Under the pieces are notes generated by a model. The model was not told the origin of the DNA, did not search any database, and saw only the letters and a program-made list of their open reading frames with translations. Below are positions 34,334 to 43,935 of a stretch of DNA of 64,000 nt, piece after piece (position 1 is the stretch's first letter; each line of letters opens with the position of its first letter). A program made the translations under genes and the position numbers. The DNA is from DATAGZ01 sp036263455 (GTDB taxonomy: Bacteria; Pseudomonadota; Alphaproteobacteria; Dongiales; Dongiaceae). The stretch spans positions 62,001-126,000 of the forward strand of contig DATAGZ010000018.1 in assembly GCA_036263455.1 (NCBI GenBank), read 5' to 3'.

Positions 34334-35530
34334 GTGTCCCGAGAGATAGAAGTCTTGCTAGACAAGCCTATGCCACCCGATCTCGCAGCCGAAATCGTCA
34401 AGCAAGCCGTCTACGTTTCAACGGAGATAACGCGCATTGAGATCGATCGCGACAAGCAAAGAATAACCGCCGCATGCGAGAGCGATGATCCGTCGACGGC
34501 GCGGGAAAAGCTTGAGCGATTCGTCGCATCCATGGTCAGGGGCTATCGACCCATCGAATCGCGACGGGCCGGAGCAACGCGCCGACGGGACCGCGGCGCC
34601 TATCATCCCGATGCTCATGCCGAGCTGTGCCGGCGTCGATGGGTGATAGAGCTTGGGCAAGGCCAAGTTGCCCTGTCCGGTCCCGCCTTGGCAGCCGCCA
34701 GCGTTATCGATGAGACGATCGCTCGCATCGGGCGCGAACAATTCGGTGCGCACGACGTGCGCTACCCGACCTTGATTCCGGCCGAGGCGCTGGCGCGGTG
34801 CGGATACGTCGACTCCTTTCCCCAAAACCTCACGATGGTTGCCCACCTGACCGAGGATTTCGACGCCATAGAGCAATTCCGCCAAGCCAATATGCGACGG
34901 GAAAGTATTGCGATACCGAAGGTCGAGGCTCTTTCCCTGATTAAGGCCTGCTTCTGCCCCGCTTTGTGCTATCATTGCTATCCGACCCTCCGGGGAACCC
35001 GCCTCGGCGGGGGCGGCCATGTCGAGACCGCGTCAGGACGGCTCGCCCGCTACGAATCTTCCAATATTAAGGGACTCGACCGCTTATGGGAATTTAGCCA
35101 GCGCTCTATCATCTGGCTGGGCGGGGAAACCTTTTGCCTCGAACATCGTGACCGCGCCCTGTCGGCGGCCCTTTCGCTGGCCGAAGAGTGGGACATAGAT
35201 TGTAGCGTCGAGACCGCGAACGACCCCTTCTTCGCTTCCATCGCAACGGCCAAGAGCTTCTGGCAGCGCAGTCAGGATCTGAAACTCGAGATGCTGCCAG
35301 CGCTCGCGCCACCGGACTCTTCCTCCTATCGCACCGTCGCCGCTTCTTCTTTCAATTTGCATGGTACCTTCTTCGGTACCGCATTTGATATTCTAGACAC
35401 GGATGACAAGCCCGCGTGCAGCGGATGCGCGTCGTGGGGGATCGAACGCTGGGTACTCGTCTTATTCACTCAGCATGGTTTTGAGCCCAATCGATGGCCC
35501 GCAGCCCTGCGCCAATCCATATTCTCATGA
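34334..35530 (+). CDS. Amino acid:[carrier protein] ligase (class II seryl-tRNA-synthetase-like)
   Basis: The protein has 398 residues. The GTG at 34334 has AAAGGAGAG upstream. After an N-terminal domain of about 75 residues comes a class II synthetase catalytic core: motif 2 in RYESSNIKGLDRLWEFSQRS then IIWLG, and motif 3 in CSGCASWGIERWVLVLF. This arrangement matches archaeal-type seryl-tRNA synthetase and the aa:CP ligases (for example Bradyrhizobium BLL0957), which charge carrier proteins instead of tRNA. Likely zinc ligands are Cys212 or 215 (CYHCYP), Glu253 (WEF) and Cys362 or 365. The tRNA-binding domain of true synthetases is absent. It is followed 24 bp later by a carrier-protein gene. 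The amino acid is not predictable here; studied relatives use Gly or Ala. Confidence 0.88.
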   Translation: MSREIEVLLDKPMPPDLAAEIVKQAVYVSTEITRIEIDRDKQRITAACESDDPSTAREKLERFVASMVRGYRPIESRRAGATRRRDRGAYHPDAHAELCRRRWVIELGQGQVALSGPALAAASVIDETIARIGREQFGAHDVRYPTLIPAEALARCGYVDSFPQNLTMVAHLTEDFDAIEQFRQANMRRESIAIPKVEALSLIKACFCPALCYHCYPTLRGTRLGGGGHVETASGRLARYESSNIKGLDRLWEFSQRSIIWLGGETFCLEHRDRALSAALSLAEEWDIDCSVETANDPFFASIATAKSFWQRSQDLKLEMLPALAPPDSSSYRTVAASSFNLHGTFFGTAFDILDTDDKPACSGCASWGIERWVLVLFTQHGFEPNRWPAALRQSIFS

Positions 35531-35554
35531 TCGACGTTACAGGTAGGAGGGAAA

Positions 35555-35785
35555 ATGCTGCGACAGATCTTTGCCCGAGTCCTCGGAGAGCCTTTAGAGC
35601 GTATCACCGAGGACATCAGTACGCTTACCTTGCTTTCCTGGGACAGCATCCGCCATGTCGAATTGGTGATAACTTTGGAGGAAGCCTATAATACGACTTT
35701 TACCACCGAGGAAATCATCGCCATGACCAGCTTTCAAGGCATTTGCCAAGTTTTGAGGAAAAAGGGCGTATCGATAGAATATTAG
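35555..35785 (+). CDS. Acyl/aminoacyl carrier protein
   Basis: Small four-helix carrier of 76 residues with a strong AGGAGGG site. LLSWDSIRHVELVITLEEAY contains the phosphopantetheine attachment Ser31 in D-S-x-x-x-V-E-L. It is distinct from the housekeeping AcpP at 58.8 kb, being less acidic and ending KKGVSIEY. It is the last gene of the operon and the expected acceptor of the aa:CP ligase, in the position of DltC. Confidence 0.93.
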   Translation: MLRQIFARVLGEPLERITEDISTLTLLSWDSIRHVELVITLEEAYNTTFTTEEIIAMTSFQGICQVLRKKGVSIEY

Positions 35786-36245
35786 CTTTATCAGCCTTGG
35801 GATTAAGATCGCCGACATTGGTCGAGGCTGTCGGGGCTATCGCCACTTGGAGCGTGCTGGTCGAGGTAAAGTTTCCATCGGCATTGGTACCCGATAAAGA
35901 CCAGGCCCTATTCCAGTGGACAAGATATTCCGCCATCGGCGGTGGCCGCTACGCCCGTGCTCTTAACATTGAAGACGCTGCATGACTGAGGGTCAGGCTG
36001 TCTTCGCTCGCGCTCTCCCATCTTTGTTCATCGGTTCGCCTTTCGAATGGTAGGATTCGTTAGTGTTTTATTCGTTCTCTTCTACCTGTCACCCACCCGG
36101 CCTGGGGGAGAAGACAACCGATTGCTGTGAAAAAATGGAACCCCGACCATCTCGCCGCCCCGCTACCGCAACCGGCATTGGTATCGCCTCTTTTTCGTGA
36201 TCTCCAGGCGTCCAGCGATGCCTGTCGCTGCGTCATCGAACAGCG
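35786..36245. other. Gap at the end of the accessory region; no intact gene
   Basis: Overlapping short frames exist on both strands (for example 35743-35985 plus and 35715-35936 minus) without family features or ribosome-binding sites. At 36127-36249 a 40-codon frame from GTG reads KKWNPDHLAAPLPQPALVSP, vaguely like the start of RidA-type proteins, and could be a remnant. No clear terminator was found. Confidence 0.45.
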
Positions 36246-38015
36246 CTAGTGATTGTCGCGGGGCAGCGTTTTTGCCACCGCCTGGTATTTCAGCGCCAAC
36301 TCCATGCACATGCCGCCGCCCAATTGCCCCGTGGTCTGGCGGAAGATTTCCTGCCACGGCGTCAGGCTCGCGGGGTAATCCGGCTTCCAGGCGGCGCGGC
36401 GCGCCTGCCATTCGGCCGCATCCACCAGGGCGTCGGCGGTGCCGGCATTGAGATCGATGCGGATCTTGTCGCCGGTTTTCAGCAAAGCCAGCCCGCCCCC
36501 GATGGCCGCTTCCGGAGAGGCATTCAGGATAGAGGCCGATGCGGAGGTCCCCGATTGCCGCCCGTCCCCGATACAGGGCAGCGTTGTGATGCCGCGTTTG
36601 ATGAGCGCGGCGGGCGGCTGCATGTTCACCACTTCCGCCGATCCTGGCCAGCCGACCGGACCGGCATTGCGGATGACCAGGATCGAATGTTCATCCACGC
36701 CGAGGTCCGGATCCTCGATCCGGCGGTGATAATCTTCCGAACCCTCGAATACGACGGCGCAGCCCTCGATTATGCCGTCCTGGCCGGGCCTGCCGAGATA
36801 GCGGTTCCGGAATTCCTCGGAAATGACGCTGGTCTTCAGGATCGCACTGTCGAAGAGATTGCCGCGCAGCACAATGAAGCCGGCCCGTTCCTTTAGCGGC
36901 CGCTCGTAAAAATGGATGACTTCCCCGTCGGGGGCCGGCGCATCGGCGATATTGTCGGCCACCGTTCGGCCGCTGACCGTCAAGACCTTGCCGTGCAATT
37001 TGCCGGCCTTCAGCAATTCCTTCATCACAGCGGGAACGCCACCGGCGCGGTGAAAGGCTTCCCCGAGATATTTTCCCGCGGGCTGCATATTGACGATCAG
37101 CGGAATATCGTAGCCGAATTCCTGCCAATCTGTCGGTTTCAGATCGTGACCCGCATGGCGGGCGATGGCGGTGATATGAATTGGCGCATTGGTCGAACCG
37201 CCGATGGCGGAATTGACCAGGATGGCGTTCTCGATGGCAGCCCGTGTCAGAACCTTGGACGGGCGCAGATCCTCTTCCACCAAGGCGACGGCGCGCCGGC
37301 CGGTCGCATAGGCCATCTGTCCGCGTTTTCGGTAAGGCGCGGGGATCGAGGCATTGCCGGGCAGCGACATGCCTAGCGCCTCGGCCAGCGAATTCATGGT
37401 CGATGCCGTTCCCATCGTATTGCAATAACCGGACGAAGGCGCCGAGGCCGCGGCGGCCTCCATGAATTCCTCGTACCCGATCTCACCCGCCGCCAGTTTC
37501 AACCGCGACTGCCAGATGATGGTGCCGGAGCCTGCCAGCTTCCCCTCATGCCAGCCATCCAGCATCGGCCCGGCGGATAAGACGATGGCCGGCAAATCGA
37601 CGGTCGCCGCCGCCATGATCAGGGCCGGCGTAGTCTTGTCGCAGCCGGTGGTCAGCACCACGCCATCCAGCGGATAGCCATAAAGGATTTCCACCAAACC
37701 CATATAGGCGAGGTTGCGATCCAAGGCCGCCGTGGGACGCCGTCCGGTTTCTTGAATCGGATGCACGGGAAATTCGAAAGCGATGCCGCCGGCGTCGCGA
37801 ATCCCTTCGCGTATCCGTTGCGCGAGCTCCAGATGTATACGATTGCAGGGCGACAGGTCCGAACCCGTCTGGGCGATGCCGATGATAGGCCGGCCTGACT
37901 GCAATTCCGCGCGGGTCAGGCCATAATTCAGGTAACGCTCGAGATAAAGCGCCGTCATCCCGGGGTTATCCGGATTGTTGAACCATCGGGCGCTGCGATA
38001 GATCCGTTTGCTCAT
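36246..38015 (-). CDS. IlvD/Edd-family sugar-acid dehydratase
   Basis: Iron-sulfur dehydratase of 589 residues. Cluster and metal Cys are in TTGCDKTTPALIM and SGYCNTMGTASTMN; IGGSTNAPIHI and IGDGRQSGTSASASI are family motifs. Length and sequence fit the pentonate/hexonate dehydratases (arabinonate, xylonate, galactonate) better than IlvD proper. With a 2-dehydro-3-deoxygalactonokinase in the same operon, galactonate is the likely substrate. The ATG overlaps the GH42 stop by 4 bp. Confidence 0.88.
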   Translation of the reverse strand: MSKRIYRSARWFNNPDNPGMTALYLERYLNYGLTRAELQSGRPIIGIAQTGSDLSPCNRIHLELAQRIREGIRDAGGIAFEFPVHPIQETGRRPTAALDRNLAYMGLVEILYGYPLDGVVLTTGCDKTTPALIMAAATVDLPAIVLSAGPMLDGWHEGKLAGSGTIIWQSRLKLAAGEIGYEEFMEAAAASAPSSGYCNTMGTASTMNSLAEALGMSLPGNASIPAPYRKRGQMAYATGRRAVALVEEDLRPSKVLTRAAIENAILVNSAIGGSTNAPIHITAIARHAGHDLKPTDWQEFGYDIPLIVNMQPAGKYLGEAFHRAGGVPAVMKELLKAGKLHGKVLTVSGRTVADNIADAPAPDGEVIHFYERPLKERAGFIVLRGNLFDSAILKTSVISEEFRNRYLGRPGQDGIIEGCAVVFEGSEDYHRRIEDPDLGVDEHSILVIRNAGPVGWPGSAEVVNMQPPAALIKRGITTLPCIGDGRQSGTSASASILNASPEAAIGGGLALLKTGDKIRIDLNAGTADALVDAAEWQARRAAWKPDYPASLTPWQEIFRQTTGQLGGGMCMELALKYQAVAKTLPRDNH

Positions 38016-39976
38016 GATTCTCTAGCAATGACGCAGACTTCGCAAGGCGGCAGGGGCGTGCCGCCCAGCTTGACGCATGCGCCGGCGATCAAGGTGCCGA
38101 TATCCACCGCTTCCGGTCCATAATTGAAAATATAGCGCAGATTCCCATGGTCGCGAAGCCGGATATCGCGCGGCAGGTTGAGCGGATGCAGCCCCGCTTC
38201 ACCCAAGGCCCGGCGCGTGAAGGAGGCCAGCGCCTCCTCGTTTCCCCACCCCGTGGCATAGAAGACTTTTTCCTGGCGCAGTAGCGCGGGCTCCCCGTCT
38301 TGGGTGCGCTCGAGCGTTTCCACGCTTGGCCCCAGCGCCGCGAATTCCCGCCACAGGCCAAGCGATGCACGATTGCTGCCCGCCAACGGCAGGCGAATGC
38401 CCGGCGGCAGGCTTTCCACCCTGCGGATCTTAATATCGATCAGCTGCTGCAATTGCCCAGGCGGCAGGTTTGCGGGAATATGGAAATCGGGAGTCTTGGC
38501 GCCGCTGCGCGGCCCTATCAGGATTGCGGCGTCGCTATTGGCCAGGGCCGCGACAAAGTCCGCCCGCGCGGTGAACAGCCCAGGCAGGACGATCAATTTA
38601 CGGTGAGCGAGAGCGGCGGGCTCCGGCGGCACGATATCGATGGAACAGCCCGCCCCGCGCAAGGCGCGGTAATAATCCAGCACAAGGTGAAGGTAAGAAA
38701 ACTCCTTTCCCTGCGGCTGGATTTCCCAGGCCCACTGGCTTTCGTAATCGAAGACGAGGGCGATGTCGCTGCGGCTGGGCCGCACCTCGGCTTCCAACTC
38801 TTTCAATTCTCCCGCAAGCCGGTGGACGGTATGCCAGCATTCGCTCGGATCGTTGTTGGGCAGCAGTAAGGCTTCATGCATCTGCTCCTGAGAAAAGGGT
38901 GCCTGCCGCCAACGGAAATAGCTGACCGTTTCGGCGCCGGCGGCAAAGGCTTCGTACGCCCACAACCGGGTCGCACCCGCGGCCGGGGCAGGATTGTGAA
39001 ACGCCCAATTGACCGGGCCGGGCTGCTGCTCCATCACCCACCAGCGCCCCTTGCCGCAGGCGCGGTAGAGATCGTGGTGAAAAGCCTGGGCATCGGGGTC
39101 GCCGACCCGGAGGTAGCGCGCCTGTCTTTCCGGATCACGCCCGTCCCGATCCAAAAAACCGAGAGGATAGGAATCCCAGGCCGCCGCATCCAGGTCACGC
39201 GCCAGCGCGTAATGGTCGAAGGCGGTGAAATATCCCATGAAATTGTGCAGGATCGGGCGCCCTGGCGAATAGGTCCGCAGGATGTCGGTCTGCAGCCGGT
39301 TGAAGGCGATGACCTGGTCGGATGAAAAGCGCTGGAAGTCCAGCCGGTGGCTCGGATTGGCTTCCGTGACGGTCAGATGGGGAAGCTCGATCTCCGAGAA
39401 ATCTCCATATTCCATCGACCAGAACACATTACCCCAGGCGCTGTTTAATGCCTCGATCGTGCCATATTTGCGCGAGAGCCAGGCTCGGAACGCATGCAAG
39501 GCAGCCAGCGAGTAGCTCTCCACCGTATCGTGGCAACCATATTCGTTATCGGTCTGCCAGGCGGCAAGTCCCGGATGCGCACCGAATTCCTGCGCCAGCC
39601 GCGTCACGATCCTATGGCATTCCGCGCGGTAGCTTTCCGAACTGAAGCAATAATGGCGGCGCGAGCCGAATCCCCTGCTCTGCCCGTTTCGGTCGAGAGC
39701 CAGCATGTCGGGGATCTTGTCGACCAGCCATTTCGGCGGGGTCGCCGTCGGCGTGCCGAGGACGATCCGCAGACCTGCCTGGTGCAGAATATCCATGACG
39801 CGGTGCAGCCAGCCGAACCGGTAATCCCCATCCCTGGGTTCCAGCCGCGACCAAGCGAATTCGCCGACCCGTACGAGGGCGATGCCGGCTTCCCGCATCT
39901 TGGCGGCATCCCAAGCCCACATTTCTTCTGGCCACTGTTCGGGATAATAGCAGACGCCGAGCTTCTGTGCACTCAT
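38012..39976 (-). CDS. GH42 beta-galactosidase
   Basis: Retaining glycosidase of 654 residues. The N-terminal TIM barrel starts LGVCYYPEQWPEEMWAWDAA. The acid/base Glu is in QTDNEYGCHDTVESY and the nucleophile Glu in WVMEQQPGPVNWA. A trimerisation-type middle domain and a short C-terminal beta domain follow. No signal peptide is seen, so it acts in the cytoplasm on imported galactosides. Both ends are coupled to neighbours by ATGA overlaps. Confidence 0.94.
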   Translation of the reverse strand: MSAQKLGVCYYPEQWPEEMWAWDAAKMREAGIALVRVGEFAWSRLEPRDGDYRFGWLHRVMDILHQAGLRIVLGTPTATPPKWLVDKIPDMLALDRNGQSRGFGSRRHYCFSSESYRAECHRIVTRLAQEFGAHPGLAAWQTDNEYGCHDTVESYSLAALHAFRAWLSRKYGTIEALNSAWGNVFWSMEYGDFSEIELPHLTVTEANPSHRLDFQRFSSDQVIAFNRLQTDILRTYSPGRPILHNFMGYFTAFDHYALARDLDAAAWDSYPLGFLDRDGRDPERQARYLRVGDPDAQAFHHDLYRACGKGRWWVMEQQPGPVNWAFHNPAPAAGATRLWAYEAFAAGAETVSYFRWRQAPFSQEQMHEALLLPNNDPSECWHTVHRLAGELKELEAEVRPSRSDIALVFDYESQWAWEIQPQGKEFSYLHLVLDYYRALRGAGCSIDIVPPEPAALAHRKLIVLPGLFTARADFVAALANSDAAILIGPRSGAKTPDFHIPANLPPGQLQQLIDIKIRRVESLPPGIRLPLAGSNRASLGLWREFAALGPSVETLERTQDGEPALLRQEKVFYATGWGNEEALASFTRRALGEAGLHPLNLPRDIRLRDHGNLRYIFNYGPEAVDIGTLIAGACVKLGGTPLPPCEVCVIARES

Positions 39977-40869
39977 GCGGAAGCCGCCCGTAGCAATCCC
40001 CGCTGGGCCGCATCCTGGCCAGGAAGAGGGACGGGCTCGATTCCCGCCAAGGTCAAGGCGTCGGTATAGAGGGCGAGCATAGTCTCGTTCCCGATCACCT
40101 GGACCTTGCCGCTTATATGCCGGCGCATGGCCGCTACCTCCATCCCCACCAGAAACCCCGACAGCTCCCCGTGCAATTGCTCAGGGGTTTCGTGCATCAG
40201 CAAATGCCGTGCCCGCAAGGTGAAGGCGAAATGCGTGAAATCGCCAGGCGCGGCAAAGGCCCTTTGGATGCCGGTCTGGATAGGTGCGATCGGCAAGGGT
40301 GTGCCAGTTTGGGGGATGTGCCGGAGCATGGAATGCTGCGTCATCAGGGAAAACATTTCCCCGGTCGCGAACGTATGGAAACGCATGACGCGGCTGCCTT
40401 CGATCCAAACCCATTTGCTGTGAGTGCCGGGCAGGCAAACCCATCGCCGTTCATCATGCTGAAAAGCCAGGGCGCCTAGCAATTTCGTCTCTTCCCCGCG
40501 CATGACATCGGGAAAGTCAGCCCGACGTTGCGCCAGTCCTGGCATGATGCGTACGGGGTGACCATCGAAATCGAAGCCGAGCGCATAAGCGGGCAGGCTG
40601 ATAAGATCGACCGGAACGTCGCAATACGGGACTTCCCTCCACCCCTGGCGCGCGCCGACCATGCCGCACAACATCACCGGCAAGCCGGCAGGAACCTGGA
40701 GATGATTCAACCCGCTGCGCAAGGTCTCGCCATATCTTTCCGGAGCCATGGTGTTGACACCATCCTGGCTGTAAATTTCCCGCAAGACGGTTCCCGTCTT
40801 GCTCAGCAACCAGAAACGGCAATTACTGCTGCCCCAATCGCCGGCAGCCAGGAACGGTTCTTCGCTCAT
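39973..40869 (-). CDS. dgoK: 2-dehydro-3-deoxygalactonokinase
   Basis: Kinase of 298 residues that phosphorylates 2-dehydro-3-deoxy-D-galactonate in the De Ley-Doudoroff pathway. The ATP-binding start AAGDWGSSNCRFWLL, CGMVGARQGWREVPY, CLPGTHSKWVWIEG and FATGEMFSLMTQHSML are the DgoK signatures. The matching aldolase (DgoA) and galactose dehydrogenase are not in this window. Confidence 0.94.
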   Translation of the reverse strand: MSEEPFLAAGDWGSSNCRFWLLSKTGTVLREIYSQDGVNTMAPERYGETLRSGLNHLQVPAGLPVMLCGMVGARQGWREVPYCDVPVDLISLPAYALGFDFDGHPVRIMPGLAQRRADFPDVMRGEETKLLGALAFQHDERRWVCLPGTHSKWVWIEGSRVMRFHTFATGEMFSLMTQHSMLRHIPQTGTPLPIAPIQTGIQRAFAAPGDFTHFAFTLRARHLLMHETPEQLHGELSGFLVGMEVAAMRRHISGKVQVIGNETMLALYTDALTLAGIEPVPLPGQDAAQRGLLRAASA

Positions 40870-40914
40870 GCCCGGGACCCGAGGGCGATGATAAAGGCCG
40901 ATGCGTCCCTCATA

Positions 40915-43086
40915 TCAGAAAAATGGGCGAGAATTTTCATGAAAATCTCCTTCGATCAACCATATCTGGTCCGGCCAGCCCGGCGGCAGGCGGAAGGCGC
41001 CCTGTTGCAAGGCGGCGCCGGAAAAATCCGCGCCTGCAATAAGCGGCGAACGGTAGGCGCGGGCCCCCAGCCGGGGAACAGGCGCCCCCTCGGCGAACCG
41101 CACGCGATAGGAACGTTCCGGCAGCAGACCGGTCAGCGCCACGATCGGTGGCATGGTCTGGGGAAAGCTTTCGCTTTGCACGATGGCCGTCAGAAACCGG
41201 GTACCCTCTGCCGCTATCATGATGTGTCCATCATAGGGTCGCGGCAATTCCAAACGATGGCGAATGCCACCATGCAGGATGGAGCGCCATTTTTTGTGGA
41301 AAGCGATGGCCTGGGCGAGAATCCCGCGTTCCGCGTCGGTCAGCCGCCGCAAATCGAGTTCCATTCCCATATGGCCGCCGCTGGCGGCCGCGCTGAAGGC
41401 GCGAAATTCCATGCTCAGCGACCGGCCGGTCGTGTGGCTCGGCGAAGGGCCGACATGGTGGCCGAAGATCTCGGCAGGAAAGAAAAGCCCCGCTTCCTCC
41501 TGGATCCGCCAGCGATCATGGGCGTCGTTATTGTCCGACAGCCAGAACCGCGTGGCGTGGTGCGCGATGGCAAAATCGATTCGTCCGCCGCCAGAGGAGC
41601 AGCTTTCGATCTCAATTCCGGGGTGCTTGCTGCGCAATTCTCCAAGCAAGGTATAAAGCGCGGAAACCTGTTCCTGGGCAACCGGCCTGCCGTTCCGCGC
41701 GGCGGGCAGAAGGGGGCGATTCATATCCCATTTCAGATACGTGATGGCATAGCGTGTCAATAAGTGATCGAGCCGCTCGAAAAGATACTGCCGCACCTCG
41801 GGCCGGGCGATATCCAGAACCGATTGCTGGCGTCCAAGGACCGGTTCGTGCCCCTCCAGTCGGAGCACCCAGTCGGGATGGTTCCGGAAAAGATCGGAAT
41901 CCTCGCTCACCATTTCCGGCTCGACCCAAAGACCAAAGGACATACCCAATTGCTGCACGCGCGCAATAATCGGCCCCAGCCCGCCGGGCAATTTTTCTTG
42001 ATCTGCTTCCCAATCGCCCAATGCACGCCTGTCATCGGATCGGCCTTTGAACCAGCCATCATCCAGGACGAACCGTTCCGCGCCGATGGCGGCCGCGCGC
42101 TCGGCAAGATCGAGCAGCGCCGCCGGCTCGGTCTTGAAATAGAGAGCTTCCCACGAATTATAATGGACCGGTCGTGGTCCGGAACGCGGCGGCAATATCG
42201 CCTTGCGCACTTCACGATGAAAGGCCTGCGCCAAGCCGTTTAGCCCCGCGTCGCTTCGCCCGGCGAACAAAGTGGGTGTGGTATAGGAGCCGCCCGGCGG
42301 CAGGATTTTCTCTCCGGGTAGAAAGAGCGCGCCCGCGAGGATACGCTTCTCTCCGGCATGCGTCATCTCCGCCACCATGCGCCAATTGCCGGAATGGGCA
42401 AGGTGAAAGCCCGTGGCCTTGCCGGTATGCTCGCCTGCGCCGGGGCCGAGCGACACCAGGCCGGGAAAATGCTCATGGCTGGTGCGGCCCAGGCGGGATT
42501 CGGTGGTAAAGCATCCCTTGCGCCAGGGAACCTGGCTGCGCTGAAATTCCGCACACCATCGTCCTCCCCAGGCCAGCAATTCTATATCTCCGGGAAGGCA
42601 GGGCAAAACGGGACAGCTCAGCCAATTCACCACCAAGGCTTGATCCGCGTCGTTGGTCAACACGGTGAAGGCCGACAGGAGCCCTGTTTCGCTGGCAAGC
42701 GAAAGATGCATCTCCAGCGTGAGGGCCGTCTGGTGGTCTTGGGCGCGGACAATCAGATGCGCGGGCGTCAGATTTTGCATCCGAGCCCCACATTGCGTCG
42801 CCCAGCCATGTGACTCCCCACCATCCCAATGAAAGGCTTCCATTCCCGCCTGACCGAAATCGCCCCTTCCATATTCGGGAAAAATCGTGGCATGCGTGTG
42901 CTGGTCCAAGGAAGCATGGGCAATCGGCATTTCCTGCGCCCCGAGGAGCGCGGCGATATCGAAATCCTCGGGCAACCGGGTTCCCCAATAAAGGATGCCC
43001 GGCACGCGGCCTTCCGCTGCGCCGAGAAGAAGCGTCACCCCTCCTCCGTCAATCCGTGCCGTTGTGGGCGAAGCGGCGGTGCTCAT
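40915..43086 (-). CDS. GH36 alpha-galactosidase
   Basis: Retaining alpha-galactosidase of 723 residues. The nucleophile Asp is in ITYLKWDMNRPLLPA and the acid/base Asp in WLSDNNDAHDRWRIQEEAGL. ESCSSGGGRIDFAI and WGNxxxx-like FVLDDGWFKGRSDDRRALGD are family landmarks. The ATG at 43086 overlaps the permease stop; the longer frame upstream is the permease gene read out of frame. No signal peptide is visible, so intracellular hydrolysis of melibiose- or raffinose-type sugars is likely. Confidence 0.93.
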   Translation of the reverse strand: MSTAASPTTARIDGGGVTLLLGAAEGRVPGILYWGTRLPEDFDIAALLGAQEMPIAHASLDQHTHATIFPEYGRGDFGQAGMEAFHWDGGESHGWATQCGARMQNLTPAHLIVRAQDHQTALTLEMHLSLASETGLLSAFTVLTNDADQALVVNWLSCPVLPCLPGDIELLAWGGRWCAEFQRSQVPWRKGCFTTESRLGRTSHEHFPGLVSLGPGAGEHTGKATGFHLAHSGNWRMVAEMTHAGEKRILAGALFLPGEKILPPGGSYTTPTLFAGRSDAGLNGLAQAFHREVRKAILPPRSGPRPVHYNSWEALYFKTEPAALLDLAERAAAIGAERFVLDDGWFKGRSDDRRALGDWEADQEKLPGGLGPIIARVQQLGMSFGLWVEPEMVSEDSDLFRNHPDWVLRLEGHEPVLGRQQSVLDIARPEVRQYLFERLDHLLTRYAITYLKWDMNRPLLPAARNGRPVAQEQVSALYTLLGELRSKHPGIEIESCSSGGGRIDFAIAHHATRFWLSDNNDAHDRWRIQEEAGLFFPAEIFGHHVGPSPSHTTGRSLSMEFRAFSAAASGGHMGMELDLRRLTDAERGILAQAIAFHKKWRSILHGGIRHRLELPRPYDGHIMIAAEGTRFLTAIVQSESFPQTMPPIVALTGLLPERSYRVRFAEGAPVPRLGARAYRSPLIAGADFSGAALQQGAFRLPPGWPDQIWLIEGDFHENSRPFF

Positions 43087-43934
43087 CCTTTGGTCGCTCC
43101 CAGCGTCAAGCCAGCGATGAAATGCCGCTGCATGAGAAAGAACATGGCTACCGGCGGCAGAGCCGCAACGATGGAGCCCGCCGACACCAGATTCCAGGCC
43201 GACACCCATTGCCCGTTCAGGGAATAAAGGCCGGCGGTCACCGGCTGGGTGTCCTTGCTCTGCGTAAGGACGGTCGCCCAGAAATAATCGTTCCAGACGA
43301 AAGTGAAGACCAGGACAGCGAGGGCTGCGATGGCCGGACGCATCAATGGCAGGACGATATTCCAGAAAATGCGCCATTCGGAAATGCCGTCGATCCTGGC
43401 CGATTCGATCAATTCATAGGGCAAAGCGCGGATGAAGTTGCGCATGAATAAGGTGCAGAAGCCGGTCTGGAAGGCGATATGAAACAGAACTAGCCCCAGC
43501 GTGGTGTCATAGAGCCCCGTCCGGATGGTAAGATCGCGCACCGGCACCATCAGGATCTGAAAAGGAACGAAATTCCCCGCCACGAACATGAAAAAGATCA
43601 GCAGGTTGCCGCGAAACCTATAGACGCCGAGGGCAAAACCAGTAAGGCAAGAGAGTGCGACGGCGCCCAGCACGGTGGGAAGCGTCACTTTGAAGGAGTT
43701 GAAAATATAATAGGCGATCGGACTATTTTCAAAAATGGCCGTGTAATTTTCGCGGAAGGCGAACCTGGACGGCCAGCCGAAATAATTGCCCGCCGCCAGA
43801 TCGGCGGCTGGCCGTATCGAAGTGATTGCAATTCCGATCATCGGTATGAGCCACAGCAATAAGGAAATGGGGAGGGCGATCCTATAAGCCCATTGCGTCG
43901 CGGGCGCGGCCTTCTCGATCGGTTTCGGGAACAT
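43083..43934 (-). CDS. Sugar ABC transporter permease (MalG type)
   Basis: Inner-membrane protein of 283 residues with six predicted helices. The ATG at 43934 has AAAGGAG upstream. The EAA loop is ELIESARIDGISEWRIFWNI then VLPLMRPAI, the site that contacts the ATPase. FVPFQILMVPV and FVWNDYFWATVLTQ are typical of the MalG group. It follows the MalF-type gene with no gap. Confidence 0.94.
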   Translation of the reverse strand: MFPKPIEKAAPATQWAYRIALPISLLLWLIPMIGIAITSIRPAADLAAGNYFGWPSRFAFRENYTAIFENSPIAYYIFNSFKVTLPTVLGAVALSCLTGFALGVYRFRGNLLIFFMFVAGNFVPFQILMVPVRDLTIRTGLYDTTLGLVLFHIAFQTGFCTLFMRNFIRALPYELIESARIDGISEWRIFWNIVLPLMRPAIAALAVLVFTFVWNDYFWATVLTQSKDTQPVTAGLYSLNGQWVSAWNLVSAGSIVAALPPVAMFFLMQRHFIAGLTLGATKG

Positions 43935-43935
43935 G

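Noticed and set aside
35743..35985. 80-codon frame after the carrier gene
   Set aside because: It overlaps the carrier gene, has no ribosome-binding site and shows no recognisable features.
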